Assembly: GCA_019828545.1 (NCBI GenBank)
Contig: JACVRA010000109.1
Span: forward strand, 62,001-126,000
Direction: 5' to 3'
Source of the DNA: Paracamarosporium sp. OC-R06-R3
Lineage: Eukaryota; Ascomycota; Dothideomycetes; Pleosporales; Didymosphaeriaceae
DNA: 64,000 nucleotides
Below the pieces are notes generated by a model. That model made no database searches, was not told the origin of the DNA, and worked only from the letters and a program-made list of their open reading frames with translations. A program made the position numbers and the translations under genes. Shown in pieces: positions 23,501 to 34,164 of the stretch (positions are counted from its first letter, which is position 1; each line of letters opens with the position of its first letter).

Positions 23501-24823
23501 GCTCTCGGAGAATATGAAGATGCAATTACAGCAGCTTCGAAAGCCCTGGAAATTCTTCCTTCACAGCTCTCTCACGGAGAGCGTGAGTTGCTCCAGCTGA
23601 TCCAAGAAGCGAACTTGCACGTAGGAAATAAAGACGCTGCTTTCGAATCAGCCGTGAAGGCATGGGAATCCAACCCACGAGATCCAGGTACTGGATTTCG
23701 CTTGATACACACTGCTCACAGGACTGGAAACTATTCAAAGACTTTGAAGATCATGAAGTCAGCAGTCAATTCCAAAGACGGAGCAAGTTTTCTCGGCAGT
23801 ATCATGTTGTATTGGCTTCCCCAAAGACATTCAACCGAGTACCTGTCTATTGCTTGTGCGAAAATGGGAGAGCTGGACCTAGCTAGGGACGCTTTCGAAG
23901 CTGTAAAGTCTGAGGCTGCTAGTAGAGGATACATTAAAGGAGTGGCTGCGGCAGATGCAGCACTCGCCGAACTGTACTTCGGGTTTTACCGAAATGACGA
24001 GAAGGCCATTGCATTGTGGGAGAATATTATCAAAGTCTACCCAAACACAACGCCGGCTTTCGACGCTTCTTTCGCGCTGGCGCCGTTGTACTTCACGAAC
24101 GCAAAGGACGCAGGTGCAACCGAAGCACAGGCGTGGGTCTCGAAAATCGAACAGCTTGTGGAAATCGCAGGGTCTATGGTTCCAGACTGGCACACGTTGC
24201 TAATTCAACATCAAGTCTCGCTCATGCTGGGTCGATGGTACGCAGAACAAGGTCAAATGGATCTAGCACGCGCCAAAGTTAGCCCAGCGCTCAAACAAAG
24301 CATACGTGATCTCACAGACCGGGACGATAGCAATGATTTCGGTGCGTATATTAGTCTTTTCCGAGCGCTCCTATGTTACGGAGATCGAAAAAATGCCGCC
24401 ATAGCGTCGGCTTTCACTTCACCGCTCAAACCTCTGAAAGAGCTACAGGAGGAAGGAACCGGCCAGTCTGGCGCCAATATAGGCGTGACCGACGCCCCAT
24501 CTATCATGAATGACTCTGTTACTAATTTGTTGCTCGGCCGTTGTGACGGCGGATGCGATCGGCAGGAGGCCCTCTTCAAATCCTTCAGTGTGTGTGAGAT
24601 TTGCATCGACATTACCTTCTGCGACGAATGTCGTCAGAAACACGTTGATGGTACGTCTACTTTTAGAATATGTAACCCCAAGCACCCTCTCTTTGAGGTA
24701 TATCCACCAAGAGGGCTGGTTTCGAAGGATGCAGAGGGGTACAATGTCCATCTTGATGGGGACCGGGTCATTAGTGCTGATGAGTGGTTGGGCTCAATTA
24801 GTCGAGAGTGGGTTGGGTCATAA
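20508..24823 (+). CDS. NLR-type STAND protein: Goodbye-like, NACHT, TPR and ZZ-like zinc finger
   Basis: Two exons, 20508-23087 and 23222-24823, give 1,393 residues. The 134-nt intron (GTAAGT...CGTAG) joins in phase 0; nearer acceptors run into a stop. Residues 1-220 are helical and resemble the fungal STAND N-terminal Goodbye domain. The NACHT ATPase follows: P-loop GKPGTGKT at 278-285 and Walker B LFIVVDGVDEA at 372-382. A very acidic linker lies at about 600-665. The second exon holds helical TPR-like repeats and a C-terminal zinc module with a CDGGC, CEIC, CDEC and His/Cys order like ZZ fingers that end other fungal TPR proteins. Fungal NLRs of this class act in recognition and regulated cell death; ligand and output are unknown here. 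Domain names come from family knowledge; motifs are seen directly. Confidence 0.9.
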
Positions 24824-25216
24824 TTTTTGTAGAGAATGGTAGTTTGTTCTTTTTATCTGGACCCGGTCTTCTAAGGATATCGATGCGCGGTGGTGGTTGT
24901 ACGGCTTCATCAGTGACTGAACCGTTCAACGATTGATTCTCTATATCTTGTAATAAATGGACGACTCTCGTGTTTACGATGACCTCGTGTGCATGTTTTT
25001 ACTTCATTACACGTAGTGCGCATCAAGTTTGGGGAAATTTTAAGATGGTGCTGACTGTGGGACTAAATGTGAGCATCGTAATGTGGTCCCGGAAGAAAAT
25101 CAGTATATGCATTTGAAGAATGTACAGACTTGGAGTCTGGAAATGATATATACAATAAAAGGAAGGATCAGGTTCGCAAGGGCTGCATCTCACGCACTTT
25201 CCTATTGTATTTCAGC
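24824..25216. other. Short convergent intergenic region
   Basis: About 390 bp between two convergent genes (NLR and arabinanase). A/T-rich polyadenylation-type sequence such as TAATAAATGG near 24950 is visible; nothing else is supported. Confidence 0.5.
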
Positions 25217-26304
25217 TCAAACAGTTGGCCATCCGCTCGAGAAATCGAGGTTGTTGACGCCGAACTGCTTGTCGCCATCAGCATAGCCAATGGTAGTATC
25301 AACTGCGAATGCGTCAGTACGAATAGAAAGGTGTACGATGAAGGACTGACCGTAATGGTAGTACAACACAGGACCCTGCGATGGATCGTTGAAGACTCCC
25401 TGTCCTCCGGGGCCATACACATTATCGTGCGATTCAAGAACCGTGGTGCCGCCGCCTTCGGTGCACGAAGTGCCAGTCTGGTCAACCTTTACCACTAATC
25501 AGTCTTTCTCTTCTTGCAAGTCACTTCAGTCACGATCGAGAAACTTACATAGCCTCCAGTAATGGTGCTCGACCTGCACACCTGGATCTTATACTCTGCG
25601 CCTGCAGCCGGCTTGTTCGCATCAAATCCGCAGCACTGCCCTACCGAGAAGAAAAGGTAGTAGTAGTTTCCATACTTATAGACGAACGCAGCCTCCTGAG
25701 CGTGCGTACCGCTCGGGACGAATGCAATGTTCGTGCTAGATGATCCGCTTGCAACGCTCTTGGGCGGATTGGCCATCTTCACCTGGTACAGGTCGTGCCA
25801 GAAGGACCCAAAGTTCATGTAGTAGTCACTTCCATCATACACGACATTTGCATCGATGGCATTGTAGTCCTTCCCTTCAGAACTTGACACGCCGCTTGCA
25901 CCGAGATCAGTCCACGAGTCGACGTCGAGCGTCGTGCTTGTTGCTACGCCGATGGCAGAGTCCTGCGACTCAAATACCGAGACGGTATAGTATAAGTAGT
26001 ACGTATCGCCTACTTGGATGACATCGGGCGCCCACAAGTCGTCTTTTCCGGCTTTGTCTATCTTGGAGCCGTTTGGTATCGCGGCACCGCGGTAGGTCCA
26101 GGGTCCTGTAAGGGATGGCGAGCTGTGGATGGCGATCTTGCCGCCGGTAGAGAAGCGGAAGTATGTGCCATCTGATTCGCGGCGGATCAGGGCGGGATCG
26201 TGCGCGTTGGTGCAAGTACCGGAGCAAGCGAGAGGATTAGAGTAGGCTTGCGTGCTGGCTGCGGACCACAGCGTGGTCATGAGGGCGAAAAGTGATGCAC
26301 GCAT
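25217..26304 (-). CDS. Secreted GH43 arabinan endo-1,5-alpha-L-arabinosidase (abnA-like)
   Basis: Three exons on the minus strand: 25549-26304, 25351-25486 and 25217-25302, giving 325 residues, the usual length for fungal arabinanases. Introns are 62 and 48 nt; the first acceptor is AAAG before GTT GAC, which restores [11 protein letters not shown], and the second restores [14 protein letters not shown]. Signal peptide about 1-20. The five-bladed GH43 fold is recognised from HDPALIR (base Asp36), [15 protein letters not shown] (Asp151) and THAQEAAFV (acid Glu204), and from [17 protein letters not shown]. The enzyme cuts alpha-1,5-arabinan side chains of pectin, so it belongs to plant cell-wall breakdown. 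The family call is strong; the endo mode follows from the closest pattern I know. Confidence 0.92.
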
Positions 26305-26967
26305 TTTGGCAGACTAAAAAAAAATGGACGTCCAGCGATAGAAACGAATGTGATATGGTTACAGAAAAGAGCGACAAGATTGCGCGCGGTGAGAAGAGTA
26401 CATGGAAGATGTATTACCTATATGGAACCACAATGACAGCCTCAGAACCTATCCTCACGGCCTAGAAATCCCGAGCTTTGGTACTTACTCACACATGATA
26501 GGTGGAAATAGTACCAATCGTCTGGGTAGCATGACCTGACAGATTAAAACGCTGTTCTAGCGTGCTGTGCCTAGCGCCCACGCATGTTTCGTTCAAGAAG
26601 CAACCCAGCTCGTGATATAATGTACGCGTAAGCACTGGTGGTATGAGAGATACAAGGAGGTTTTGTGTTCCTTCCACGGAGAATTAAGGTGTTTCGGGAT
26701 GCCTGAAGGAACTTGAAACAGTCTTGGTAGTATTAGCGGCTTATGAGATTGACGCAGGGTGCACTATCTTAATCTGGCGCTTACAAAATAATAGCTTTAG
26801 GAAATTCCACAGGCAAAGACCATTGAGACTTGTATTATGGACTGAGCTGTCTAGTTGATAGATCAACACATACTGCGAGCTGAGACTATATCATGAATCA
26901 GCCGCACAAAGACCACTGATCGAAATCCGCACACTCAATAGGTCCTTAGTAAAAAGTTGCTCTTCAT
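26305..26967. other. Intergenic region, nothing recognised
   Basis: About 660 bp between the arabinanase start and the stop of the next minus-strand gene. No gene, repeat or RNA feature is supported. Confidence 0.5.
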
Positions 26968-27639
26968 CTACTTTGAGTATTCGAACTTGACGTCCAACGA
27001 ATCAATAGTGACAGCTGCTTCCTTTGCCCCAACAGGCACAAGCCTCAACAGGATATCTATAGTCGCAACACCGCCTCCATACGCCGATGTTGCCCCTGAA
27101 GAAGCGGAACTAACAACCCAGTCTCCACCAGACGAGTTTGGTGGAATGGAGTTACTAACCTCGGACTAAGTGTTGCGCGTTAGCGGCTATTTCATGCATA
27201 GTAATATACTAGATTTAGCAACCTCGACCCGAGAAAATGAAATCAGCCATACCGTTTTGCCTGCGACGGTATACGCTACTTTGTAAGACCCACCGTCGTT
27301 CTCAACGTAACCACGTAAAGCAGTTGCTTTGTTAATGGTGTATGTCCACTTTGAGTCCAGCTGCAGGTCAAGAGTAATCACACAACGTTTGGTCTTGTCG
27401 GTTTGAGTGCTGTCAACGATCATACTGTCAAATCCTACTGTCGCGGAGTCGCTGAAGAAGAAGGAGGCTGAATTTCCTGCGCAGCCTGTTCCACTTGCGG
27501 TTACGGACTTGAGGACGGCATTGGCCTCCGGTGGCGCGCGTGCAACGATTGACCTAGCAATGTCGTGAACCGCAGTGGATGTCGTTGGAAATGCAGCCAC
27601 GAGTGTAGGCAGAAGAACGGCGACTGGCACGAAGCGCAT
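26968..27639 (-). CDS. Small secreted protein, DUF4360-like
   Basis: Two exons on the minus strand, 27253-27639 and 26968-27165, give 194 residues. The 87-nt intron (27166-27252) starts GTATGG and ends CACTTAG, with GCTAAC 16 nt before the acceptor. Reading straight through gives a short wrong tail, whereas the spliced exon gives a well-formed C-terminus ending in DSLDVKFEYSK. Start ATG 27639; the open frame upstream begins only at TTG. Signal peptide about 1-17. The middle (GTGCAGNSASFFFSDS, KRCVITLDLQL, ATALRGYV) resembles secreted DUF4360 proteins, which are small beta-rich proteins of unknown function. The family call is tentative. An opposite-strand open frame at 26957-27169 is a shadow of exon 2. 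Confidence 0.72.
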
Positions 27640-28528
27640 GCTGGTGGTTATCAAGGAGTAACTAGAAAGTCAATGTGGGCTGGTTGTCTACTGTATCTTC
27701 GAAGGCTGTGGTCTATCTTATACATGAACGGACTGTCTGGCGGAACTCAATGCTGGAAACAGGTTGAAATCTAGAATATGTCGCATATTCTATTTGTGGC
27801 TGCGTGTAAGCCTACCTGCAGCGGCAAATATCGATACGACGGTTGCGCACGTAACGTATATTGTAAATTCAATATGTAACATCTTGGCAGAGCCCTTTTC
27901 GAACATAATATAGGTCTTGTATTGCAGTATTGTCTTTATCTAGTCGTTCCGAGATAAGGTGCCCAAAATTCACCCTATTATCAGGTTGACTCGCCCAACC
28001 AGAACAACTACCATACGGCCGTATTATCGCACATGATCAAGATTTAATCTAAATTTCTCAGAAAATGCTTCGTTCTACCATATAGCAATGGCTTCACGCC
28101 GCTCACAACTATAAGATACTGGTAAACCTGGATTACCCTGTAAGTTGGACGGGAAGAACATGTTACCCGGAGTAGCGTCTGTAATAGAATCGAGAGCCAA
28201 CACGTTAGAGAATGTATTTTGAGAGGATGTAGTAAGGTTAAATGCCTATACACTAGTGTTTGTGGGCTTGCCTTGCGTTAGAGGTACTTCTGTCACTAAA
28301 GCAAAGAGAACCGGCGACGTCTACCTCCAAACGCTGCATTCACGAGTGAATCATAACAATATTAGTAAAAAAAAGAATTTCAGAGAGTGAAAAGTGTTGT
28401 CACATACTCATGTTTCATTTACATTCTGTTGTGTGCTAGGCCATGGCGGCCATCACGGGTCTGTATTGTGACATTAAATAGAAATAGCTATGAACCTCGC
28501 TCTACAAGGCCATGTTGTTCCAAAATTT
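27640..28528. other. Intergenic region, nothing recognised
   Basis: About 890 bp, A/T-rich, without a supported gene. Short open frames on both strands lack ATG starts or domains. Confidence 0.5.
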
Positions 28529-28924
28529 CTAGTTGTCGGGTTTGTTCGTGATGTCAAAATTTTCTTCATCAAGCTTCGATATATCCCTTTTGGTGTCAGG
28601 CTCATCCGGAATTTCGAAATCTTCCTCTTCATCGGCAGATACATGCCTCTTAGGAGGTCTGCGTCCACCTCCGTTTCCTCCATTCCCTCCGCGCGGTGGC
28701 GGTCCTGGAGGAGGAGGACCACGCTGAGCCTCACGCTTGTCGACTGCCGATGTCGTAATAACATTATGCACTGGGTCAGATCGAATGGCAACAGCTACTG
28801 GGGTTAGGTATTCGTAATAGCTTTTGACCAAGAAGAGGAACATACAATCGCCTTCGACCGCTATAGGGGAGGCGGCAACCAGGCCAGCCAGAGCTGCGAG
28901 CGCCAGAGTCTGATGGAATTTCAT
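28529..28924 (-). CDS. Secreted precursor with Kex2 sites and two similar 18-residue peptides
   Basis: Two exons on the minus strand, 28846-28924 and 28529-28797, give 115 residues; the 48-nt intron runs GTATGT...CTAACCCCAG. Signal peptide about 1-18 (MKFHQTLALAALAG, cleavage near AAS). Dibasic KR sites lie at 47-48, 76-77 and 96-97, with RR at 72-73. The first KR is followed by EA, the order seen where Kex2 cleavage precedes Ste13-type dipeptide trimming. Cleavage would release a Pro/Gly-rich segment and two 18-residue acidic peptides, residues 78-95 and 98-115, which align without gaps (shared S, EE, F, I and PD positions). This is the plan of Kex2-processed repeat-peptide precursors. Neither peptide has Tyr or Trp, so classic ustiloxin-type cyclisation is not suggested. 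Activity is unknown. Confidence 0.75.
   Translation of the reverse strand: MKFHQTLALAALAGLVAASPIAVEGDCMFLFLVKSYYEYLTPVAVAIRSDPVHNVITTSAVDKREAQRGPPPPGPPPRGGNGGNGGGRRPPKRHVSADEEEDFEIPDEPDTKRDISKLDEENFDITNKPDN
28532..28645 (-). repeat. 60-nt duplicated peptide unit within the secreted precursor
   Basis: Two units of 18 codons (28592-28645 and 28532-28585), each preceded by a KR pair, give a 60-nt period. The encoded peptides match at seven of 18 positions, with several conservative changes, and have equal length. This supports duplication followed by divergence rather than chance. Confidence 0.65.
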
Positions 28925-30342
28925 ATTGAATGGAGATTGTCTGTTTGTCTGTGGCGTAAAGACTTAGAGGCAGATGTGATATATTAATGTACTGTGAAGT
29001 GAGTATGAGGATCAACCTACAGATCCAACAACCAGCGCACGTCGATCTTTTTGATATCGAAGCCACGCGTTCAGTGCGGAAGGCAAAACATGCTCAAAGG
29101 GGTTGTGTAAAGGAATCTCCACTGATAGCTGTTTTGATACACTTTTCGATGATGCTGGTACGTATTCATGAGCATTGGTAGTGGCTTCAAGAAGGGTCAG
29201 GATGGTACGTGTTTCAATAGCGCGCGACAGTTTGACACCGTGACTACAAGGACATTACATTGACATCGTCGTACAGCTGTGTCAAGCCATGTGTTGAAGT
29301 ACACTAAACGGACATATGCAAGCAAAAGATGAATCATCCAAATTGCGTGTTTATTTAGTATTCTGAAACGGTTCTAAGACTATTCCTCTGTGGTACTAGT
29401 AGAGGCTTAGCGGTGCTTGTCAGCCTCCAAGGTGTGACGATCGAAGCATGAAGCAACGCGTTCTGAAACAGGCAACATAACGGTCAATCCTTCTTCTATC
29501 ACATCAGAAGAGCTAGCATAATGATGATCATAATGAGGCGTAAGAGCTAAGTTTGAAGACTGTTGACGTGTTCGTCGCGCAAATATCGCTCCTTAGACCC
29601 ATGAAATATGCGATCGGTGTATATCGTCTGAGAACATCAATGCACTGCATCGCATCACCAGATGTGAAGCTACCACGAGTGCATACGGAGATGAATTATA
29701 GCACTGCCATCGCAAAGGAGTTCTAGAAGCACACACAAGCATTATGATAAAACAGATCAATAACCAATTGTATGACAATGACCTTCCTCTATTGGTATTT
29801 GGCTAAATGTGGACTCGCGCACTCCTGCTTAGACGAACAGATCTTTGGCCCCTGCATGTCCGAGTCGCTCCGGCACCAATAGGAACGCACTGCAAAACGC
29901 CGAACTTGTCCATATAGATCGTTCTAGATAGGTGGCTTGCACCTCACGAGCTGAAAGTGCTCAGGAGTATACAGTTCGACTATATCTCGACCAAGCGTAA
30001 GCTTCTGCCGAGGAATCCCTCGGAGGCTGTTCACACCATCTCCGATCGACACTGTTTAGCCTTCCTATCACAGTAGTACAACGTCCGCCCATCAATACGC
30101 TCACTCTCTTCCATGAACCCTGCTGAACTCCGGTCCATGCTAAGCTGCTTGAGCAATGAGGCTATGTTTGGAATGAGGGGTACTCCGCGAGGATGGTTTA
30201 AAAAGAAAAGTCATATACTTCAGAGGCTCTGTTATATGGTGCAAATAGATCAATTGGTGATACTCACAGCGCACACATTGTATTTCGTTATATTGCTTTT
30301 TCGAGGGACGCCCTTCAGCTCACATCCACAACCAAATCGAAC
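28925..30342. other. Intergenic region, nothing recognised
   Basis: 1.4 kb of A/T-leaning sequence. Short open frames near 28987-29181, 29593-29778 and 30113-30400 have no domains or splice partners that I could build. Confidence 0.45.
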
Positions 30343-31228
30343 ATGCCACCCACCGGCAATGCATCGTATGAGCAGACCGACAGTCAGTGCTACTGCATAA
30401 GCATCGATACAAATTCCGAGATATCAAGATGCCCATCATCGCCTACGCTCACCCTGGAATCGGCACAACACTTTGCACAGATCCTAGAGCTTCCTTTGCA
30501 AATCCTGAACGAGACCATGTCTTCTAAGATCAACACCCCAGTCACACTATGGTCTTCTGACGGGAACGCGCTTCCGGGAAGAAGTATTGTGTGTGGAATG
30601 GGAGATGAAGTGCGACGGAAATTCCCGAGTGCATTCGAGGACCCCGTGGACCACCAGGAACATGACCAGTTCGTCAATGGGGTCGGAATTATACTAGTTT
30701 TGTTACTGGTACTGTTTTTGATGAGGACGATGGCTTGGAAGAGGTCAGCAAAACGTCATTGGGGTTTGGTCTTTATTGACTTGACTAGGCATCTTCGCAC
30801 AAACCGGTGTACCGAGTCTACATATAAGGATATTGAGGACGTCGAGAATGAAGAATATTGGGAAGAGAACACGTTACACGAGAATGATGGCTACATCGTG
30901 GAATGGATAGAGAAGACCCGCTATACCTGATTTTGCGACGAACCTTGAACGATACGTTTCCGCGATTCACGAACAAGGGGCAATACTAAAGTCGAAAGGC
31001 CGACGTCGAAGGCTTTTGGAAGAAGAGCTATGACAACTGAGAGTCGGGCATATTCGTTGCTCACTCCGCAATGATGCCCTCAGAATGGTGCTCTCGGAAT
31101 TGAAGAAGCTAATGTATAAATGGGAGGTGGTGAGGAGTGACCCGAAGACTCCATATGTTAGACATGTGTTTAGAGTGCAATGCTACAACCAACCTCGTCA
31201 CCGGGCATATCCGACTATGGCCGCTTAA
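30343..31228 (+). pseudogene. Broken gene for a single-pass membrane protein
   Basis: An ATG at 30343 opens 195 codons to TGA at 30928-30930. The product has an N-terminal part with four cysteines and one strong helix (VNGVGIILVLLLVLFLM) followed by a basic stop-transfer. Coding character does not end there. Shifted by one base, the frame from 30929 reads 34 sense codons (YVSAIHEQGAILKSKG, then RRRR and LLEEEL), meets TGA at 31031-31033, and continues in the same frame for 64 more sense codons to TAA at 31226-31228, with Lys/Arg-rich helical content. The simplest reading is a longer gene hit by a one-base shift and a nonsense change. A sequencing error at the shift, or a functional shorter protein, are the alternatives. 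I recognise no family. Confidence 0.6.
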
Positions 31229-31577
31229 TCTCGGACTAGCCCAAAGTGTAGGTAGCGGGAGACGCGTGTGACAACGAAAGAAACGTAGAGATAATACAGT
31301 CGATTTTCCGCTTGATATTCATTCGAAGTTGCGATACCCATACTTCCACGCTGAAATGACTGTTTAAGATAGACTTGAACGATTGACTAGCCCCACATCC
31401 AATACACTTCACTGTTGGTCCGTGAACAAGCTAAACCTGTTTCGACATAAAACGCGAAGCTAATCTAGAGAATAAATGTAAGCGACACACATAGAAACGT
31501 ATATATGCAGCTCTTGTTGTCGTTCTTGAGCTTCATCAGCTGCATCTTCGCAAAGACCTTATCACTCTAAAGGCGCC
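31229..31577. other. Promoter region of amidohydrolase gene
   Basis: About 350 bp; no gene. It ends in the likely 5' UTR of the amidohydrolase. Confidence 0.5.
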
Positions 31578-32693
31578 ATGTCGATCGTGACCATCACCAA
31601 TGTTCGAGTATTCGACGGCAACAACATCCTCGAGAATCAATCCTCTATCAGCTTCGACACCTCGACCGGACTAATCATTCCGGTAACGGATTCGGCAACA
31701 CACATTGATGGTTCAGGGTGTACTGTTCTCCCAGGGCTGTGGGACACACACGTCCACTTGTCCGACACAACCCCTCAAGCGATTCCCAACTCTATTGCTT
31801 TGTGCGGAAATATGGTTGCGTGTGGCATCATCACAGCTATAGATTGTGGAAAGCTGAACAGCGACCATTGTCGAATCCTACAGAGCGAGCCCAAGGCCCC
31901 TAACATCCTCTATGTGAACAATTTCGCAACAAGTACGGGAAGCATCCATTCCAAATTCGATATGGCAGATACTTCCAGTATAGTGGACTCTGTCGAGGCG
32001 GCCATTGCCTTTGTAGAGGAGTGTGTGAAACAGGGAGCACACTACATCAAGATCGTTGCCGACGTGCCAGGTCCTAGTCAGGAGATTATCAACCAAATTT
32101 CCAAGTCAGCACAAGAGCATGGAAAGATGACTATCGTGCATGCTTCTCGGTATGATGCGTTCCATATGGCCTTACGCGCTGAGCCACCCGTGTCTGTCAT
32201 CACACACGTACCGATGGATAAACCACTCACTCGGGAAGAGGCAGAGATAATGAAGGAAAAGGGCATCGTGTCTGTTCCCACACTTATAATGATGAAAACA
32301 ATATGTGCTTCTGGTTTCATCCCCACCATTTCATTCCCGCCAGCAATGGAGTCTGCCAAAATCTTACACGACGTCGGCGTGCCAATCCTGGTTGGCTCTG
32401 ACTCGAATCAGAGCCCTATCGCCAACGTCAAGCACGGAGAGGCTCTTTGGCAGGAGATGGAACTTCTCCAAGAAGCGGGCTTGGCCCCGCAGGAAATACT
32501 TCGAGCAGCCACAGAACTCCCTGGACGGTTATTGGGAGCAGAAGAGCGAGGTTTCATACAGGTTGGCAAGCAGGCTGATCTTGTGCTCGTGAAGGGCGAT
32601 CCGACGACAGACATTCGGGCTCTGAGGAAAGTATTTAGAGTATGGAAAGCAGGAGAGGAAGTTTTCCGAGGGAATGTTCCCGTTGTTGAATAG
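31578..32693 (+). CDS. Amidohydrolase-family protein
   Basis: Single exon, 371 residues, ATG at 31578. A short beta N-terminus is followed by the metal-binding DTHVHL (His58 and His60), a central HYIKIVAD segment whose Lys is the likely bridging ligand, HASRYDAFHMA and ITHVPMD with further His ligands, a late VGSDSN Asp, and the C-terminal VGKQADLVLVKGDP strand that closes the small domain. This is the imidazolonepropionase-like branch of the amidohydrolase superfamily: metal-dependent hydrolysis of C-N bonds in a small molecule or dipeptide. No signal peptide, so probably cytosolic. The substrate cannot be told from sequence. Confidence 0.88.
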   Translation: MSIVTITNVRVFDGNNILENQSSISFDTSTGLIIPVTDSATHIDGSGCTVLPGLWDTHVHLSDTTPQAIPNSIALCGNMVACGIITAIDCGKLNSDHCRILQSEPKAPNILYVNNFATSTGSIHSKFDMADTSSIVDSVEAAIAFVEECVKQGAHYIKIVADVPGPSQEIINQISKSAQEHGKMTIVHASRYDAFHMALRAEPPVSVITHVPMDKPLTREEAEIMKEKGIVSVPTLIMMKTICASGFIPTISFPPAMESAKILHDVGVPILVGSDSNQSPIANVKHGEALWQEMELLQEAGLAPQEILRAATELPGRLLGAEERGFIQVGKQADLVLVKGDPTTDIRALRKVFRVWKAGEEVFRGNVPVVE

Positions 32694-32813
32694 TCATGAC
32701 TTTCTCGTCAAACGCGCGTTTTCCTGCTTGACACGTATTCAGCAACTGTCACTGATGGCAGCGAACAAAGGGTGATAGCCGCATTATCCAACCAGATAGT
32801 ACGAGAAATGGGA

Positions 32814-33759
32814 TTATCTCCTCAACAGCGGTTCCCTAACTCCACTCTCCTGTTCATCCTCCTTCATCTGCTTCAACCTCCGGACGATCCACCACCCCAA
32901 AGCAAACACTATTAAAACCTCACCAATGACTACCATTACATTTCCCACAACATACCAATCCCTCTCTTGCCCCCCTACTACTCCTATCGGTCGTGATGTA
33001 GGTTCAGGTTCAGGGAAGTGTTCGACACTCGTTCCAGTCGCCGAAGGCCAGCTTTGCGAGCCCGTAACTCCACTAGAAAGGGTTCCATGCGTGCCTTCCG
33101 GAACCGAATAAGACGTGTGGGTGGCTGTAAACTTTGCCCTCCTCGGAACATGCTCAGGCAGCGTATACGTAGGCTCAACAAACAAGCCCTTAATCACAGA
33201 CTCCAGATCCAACGACGAAGAAAGAGCTTCGCACGCCGGCAGCGTCTGTCAAAGCATCAGCACAGCTCCCTCCACCAACCTCCGCATATCCCATTCAATC
33301 GGTGTCCCCTCAGCATCAGAATCTAGTAAATTCACAACCTACCTTCCACGCCTCTCCCCCACAAATCTCCACCGCCCTTAACCTTCCTACCTCCCTAATC
33401 CCCCTCTCCACACCCTCGAGTCTTTTGGATAACTCCTCCACTCTGCCCACTAACCTCTCCTGCGCCTCATCACTGCTCTTATTCCCGATATCCTGCAGCC
33501 GATACGACACGGGCGCCCAAATGCCGAAGACAATCGCACTAGCGACACCCAGGATCTTGAGCGCCCAGTCGAAGACGTGTTGAACGGGCGGAAAATTCCG
33601 GGTGCGCGGTTCTATGAGGGTCTGTACATCTGAATCATCGTCTGGTATCTCTTTTTCTGTGGTGTCGGGGCGGATTTGGGTGGGGGTGCGGGAGACGATG
33701 GCTGTTGCTGCGTAGTTTGGTGGTTGGTATTGTGGGAGCATGCGCTTGTGGCGGGGCAT
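32814..33759 (-). CDS. Two-TM membrane protein of unknown function
   Basis: Two exons on the minus strand, 33343-33759 and 32814-33245, give 282 residues if the 97-nt intron GTAGGT...TTTGACAG is removed (phase 0). The N-terminus is polar, then a helix (ILGVASAIVFGIWAPVSY), an alpha-helical charged segment, an extracellular-type Ser/Thr/Pro region, a second helix (VVIGEVLIVFALGWWIV), and a basic short tail ending EPLLRR. Two TM segments around a loop are predicted; no family is recognised. The intron itself reads like coding sequence in frame with exon 2 up to a TGA, so the splice model is not fully secure. Confidence 0.6.
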
Positions 33760-34164
33760 AGTTAGTTAGCGGAGGAGATTGGGACGTGGATGGGTAGTTG
33801 ATGATGCGGGGCTGACTTGTGTAAATGCCTTGATACTGAGGCTGTGCGGATGCATGTCTGAGGCGGAGTCGGTGATCCGCATCAGCGCGTCTGCATCACA
33901 CCCAGATTGGACAGAAGGGTCGACGAACTCACGTTTTAGCCTGAATGGAGATCTGAAAACGATTCGTGGGCAGGTATTCCATATAACAGTATGCACGTTG
34001 TCTGCGAGAATGGCACCAGCCTTGCAGAGATAAGGCTTCTATAGGCTATAAGCTACACGTAGAGCTACAGGTACGCGTCCATATACACACACAAAGGGAA
34101 ACGAAGAAACGAGGATTTTCCGCCATGCAGATCCACCACCAAAGCCTAACCTAAAATGCAACAC
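33760..34164. other. Intergenic region
   Basis: About 400 bp between the start of the two-TM protein and the stop of MIC60. No gene supported; the left half is a promoter. Confidence 0.5.

Noticed and set aside
26957..27169. Plus-strand 70-codon ORF with plausible composition
   Set aside because: It is the reverse complement of the last exon of the DUF4360-like gene, which has proper splice sites and phase.
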